Source of the DNA: Microbulbifer donghaiensis
GTDB taxonomy: Bacteria > Pseudomonadota > Gammaproteobacteria > Pseudomonadales > Cellvibrionaceae
Direction of reading: 5' to 3'
NCBI RefSeq assembly: GCF_900129095.1
Contig: NZ_FQVA01000002.1
Coordinates: 310,001-374,000 of the forward strand
DNA: 64,000 bases
Positions within the stretch are counted from its first letter, which is position 1. Each line of letters starts with the position of its first letter. Below the pieces are notes generated by a model, which was not told the origin of the DNA, did no database searches, and saw nothing but the letters and a program-made list of their open reading frames with translations. Shown here piece by piece: positions 62,806 through 64,000 of the stretch. A program made the position numbers and the translations under genes.

Positions 62806-63477
62806 ATGGAGTACCCAGGAAATGGATTTTCGACAATGTCGAAATTCACAATACTTTTAGCCGCAATACTGATCTCGGCGTGTTCACATACTGTGCGTGT
62901 GGACGGTAGTTACCCCCAGCCCGTTGGGCAGCAGCATCCGCTGACCGTCGGTATCTATCTGAGTGATGAATTTCGCAATTTCACCTATCACGAGGACAGT
63001 GAAGACCGTGAAGAGTGGAATATCAATACGGGGCGGGCCCAGAAGAATCTCTTCGAGACGGTGCTCGGCTCCATGTTTACCGAAGCGATACCGCTCGCCC
63101 GCTACCCACAGGACCTGCCGAAGAATGTCGAACTGGTGATAGTGCCGGAAATTCGCGAACTCCAATTCACAATGCCGCGTGAAACGCGCGTAAACATCTT
63201 TGAAGTGTGGATCAAGTACGACATGAATGCCTACGACCAGCAGGGTGAGTCGATCGCCAGCTGGGTGATCACCGCCTACGGCAAGACCCCAACGGCATTT
63301 CTGAAGTCACAAGAGGACGCGCTTGCCCAGGCCATCAACGTCGCACTGCGGGATGCCGGCGCAACCCTGTACACGGGGTTTGCCAAAGTTCCGGAACTGC
63401 AGGCGTTGCTGGCGAATAAGCAGCGCGCCCTATCGATGAAGCAAACGGATCCCGCGGAAAACCAGCCCACGGAATAG
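62806..63477 (+). CDS. Lipoprotein of the VWA/motor locus
   Basis: The 223-residue protein has a lipoprotein signal (ILLAAILISACSHTV). The mature part is beta-rich and has the strand LVIVPEIRELQFTMPRETRV, then a helix with a polar C-terminal tail. I do not recognise the family. ATG at 62806 has GGGGAG six bases upstream; ATG at 62836 would give a shorter signal. It follows the second VWA gene by 24 bases and precedes the last, partial gene by 12. Confidence 0.7.
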   Translation: MEYPGNGFSTMSKFTILLAAILISACSHTVRVDGSYPQPVGQQHPLTVGIYLSDEFRNFTYHEDSEDREEWNINTGRAQKNLFETVLGSMFTEAIPLARYPQDLPKNVELVIVPEIRELQFTMPRETRVNIFEVWIKYDMNAYDQQGESIASWVITAYGKTPTAFLKSQEDALAQAINVALRDAGATLYTGFAKVPELQALLANKQRALSMKQTDPAENQPTE

Positions 63478-63489
63478 CAGGAGGTTGTC

Positions 63490-64000
63490 GTGTACAAGTC
63501 TTTTTTTGCGCTAAGTCTGATATTTTTGAGTGGCTGCACAACCGTCGTAATCGACGAATACCGCCGCAGCGACGGGGAGCTGGCCGAAGGGGATACCGTG
63601 GTTATTCTGGGGCGGCGCCACTCCAGTGATTATGAAACGGAACCAGACCTGATCGACTGTGTCGGCCAGCAGCTGCACAATCCGGATCGGGGCGTCAATG
63701 TGATTCCGGAAAAACAGTTTATGGATGCCATGTACCCCTGGTTCGAACCGCGCACGGCGCCCATGCATGTGCGCTCACTGGATCGCCTGATGGAAATCCC
63801 CAACGTGCGCGAGCGCATGGAGACCTACGGGGTCAAATATATTGTATGGATTGACGGTTCCACGGAGACCACAGCCAGCGCCGGCTCGATCGGCTGCTCG
63901 ATCGGCACCGGTGGAGCTGGCTGCTTCGGTTTCGGCACCTGGGACAAGGAGTCCGATTACGAAGCTTCAGTGTGGGATTTTCGCGATCAGGAACTGTCCG
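63490..64000 (+). CDS. Lipoprotein, 3' truncated by window
   Basis: GTG at 63490 has AGGAGG five bases upstream and opens a frame that runs to the window end (170 residues). It starts with a lipoprotein signal (MYKSFFALSLIFLSGCTTV), has strands such as GDTVVILGRR and VKYIVWIDGSTE, then a glycine/cysteine-rich segment (GSIGCSIGTGGAGCFGFG). Function unknown. It belongs to the same operon as the preceding lipoprotein gene. Confidence 0.72.
   Translation, partial: MYKSFFALSLIFLSGCTTVVIDEYRRSDGELAEGDTVVILGRRHSSDYETEPDLIDCVGQQLHNPDRGVNVIPEKQFMDAMYPWFEPRTAPMHVRSLDRLMEIPNVRERMETYGVKYIVWIDGSTETTASAGSIGCSIGTGGAGCFGFGTWDKESDYEASVWDFRDQELS

Noticed and set aside
50146-64000. Zorya-type phage defence or type VI secretion as an explanation of the locus
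   Set aside because: No ZorC/ZorD/ZorE-like helicase or nuclease and no Tss proteins are seen; the locus is rich in lipoproteins and PEGA/TPR proteins instead.

Overview
The window looks like chromosomal DNA of a high-GC marine gammaproteobacterium, most likely a Cellvibrionales member close to Microbulbifer. This is inferred from the protein families: a complete Rnf/Rsx operon, a divergent mrp/metG pair, a YdiJ-type dehydrogenase, E. coli-type photolyase, and many lipoproteins and TPR proteins. No 16S rRNA gene is present to confirm it. I saw no rRNA, tRNA, CRISPR array, transposase or phage gene.

Layout. 1-5.2 kb: the end of a lytic transglycosylase, a membrane-bound AraC regulator, a sterol-desaturase-family hydroxylase, a small membrane protein, and a PpiC foldase coupled to a HupE/UreJ membrane protein. 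5.2-9.8 kb: a nested palindromic element, an Lrp regulator, an AruH-like aminotransferase and a GDSL autotransporter esterase. 9.9-13.3 kb: a leftward operon (YbgA-like protein, MerR/CarH-like regulator, photolyase) behind a sigma70 promoter set among TGTACA-type repeats. 13.4-26.2 kb: housekeeping genes (YdiJ-like dehydrogenase, 3D-domain protein, trhO, two tandem SpoIIAA-like proteins, mrp, metG, D-2-hydroxyacid dehydrogenase). 26.2-32.3 kb: an ElaB/YqjE/YqjK-like envelope trio, a sirtuin, two acetyltransferases and a YghU-type GST. 32.5-38.4 kb: rsxABCDGE, with almost every gene overlapping or touching the next, then a TetR regulator. 39.4-44.1 kb: two tandem paralogous lipoproteins, each with two solute-binding modules fused to a lytic transglycosylase. 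44.2-49.5 kb: a diheme cytochrome/beta-helix pair, a Yip1 protein and ilvE.

The most unusual part is 50.1-64.0 kb, a rightward run of at least 12 genes that continues past the window. It encodes a TPR protein with a TonB-like C-terminal domain, a serine-rich lipoprotein, a glycine-zipper lipoprotein, a TPR/PEGA membrane protein, a protein with five PEGA repeats and a FGE/SUMF1 fold lacking the catalytic cysteines, a tiny acidic secreted protein, a MotA/TolQ/ExbB-like channel, a cytoplasmic actin/Hsp70-fold-like protein with an FHA-like tail, two von Willebrand A proteins, and two lipoproteins. Both VWA proteins have an N-terminal transmembrane helix with an aspartate placed as in ExbD/TolR/MotB (SFLD then a hydrophobic stretch). 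My reading is that the channel protein and the VWA pair form a proton-driven A5B2-type motor whose two B subunits differ and carry VWA domains into the periplasm, where they could act on the PEGA/TPR/lipoprotein assembly. This is inference from sequence; I know of no characterised system with this exact composition.

Coding starts were chosen by visible Shine-Dalgarno spacing, and alternatives are noted. Terminators and promoters were called by eye.
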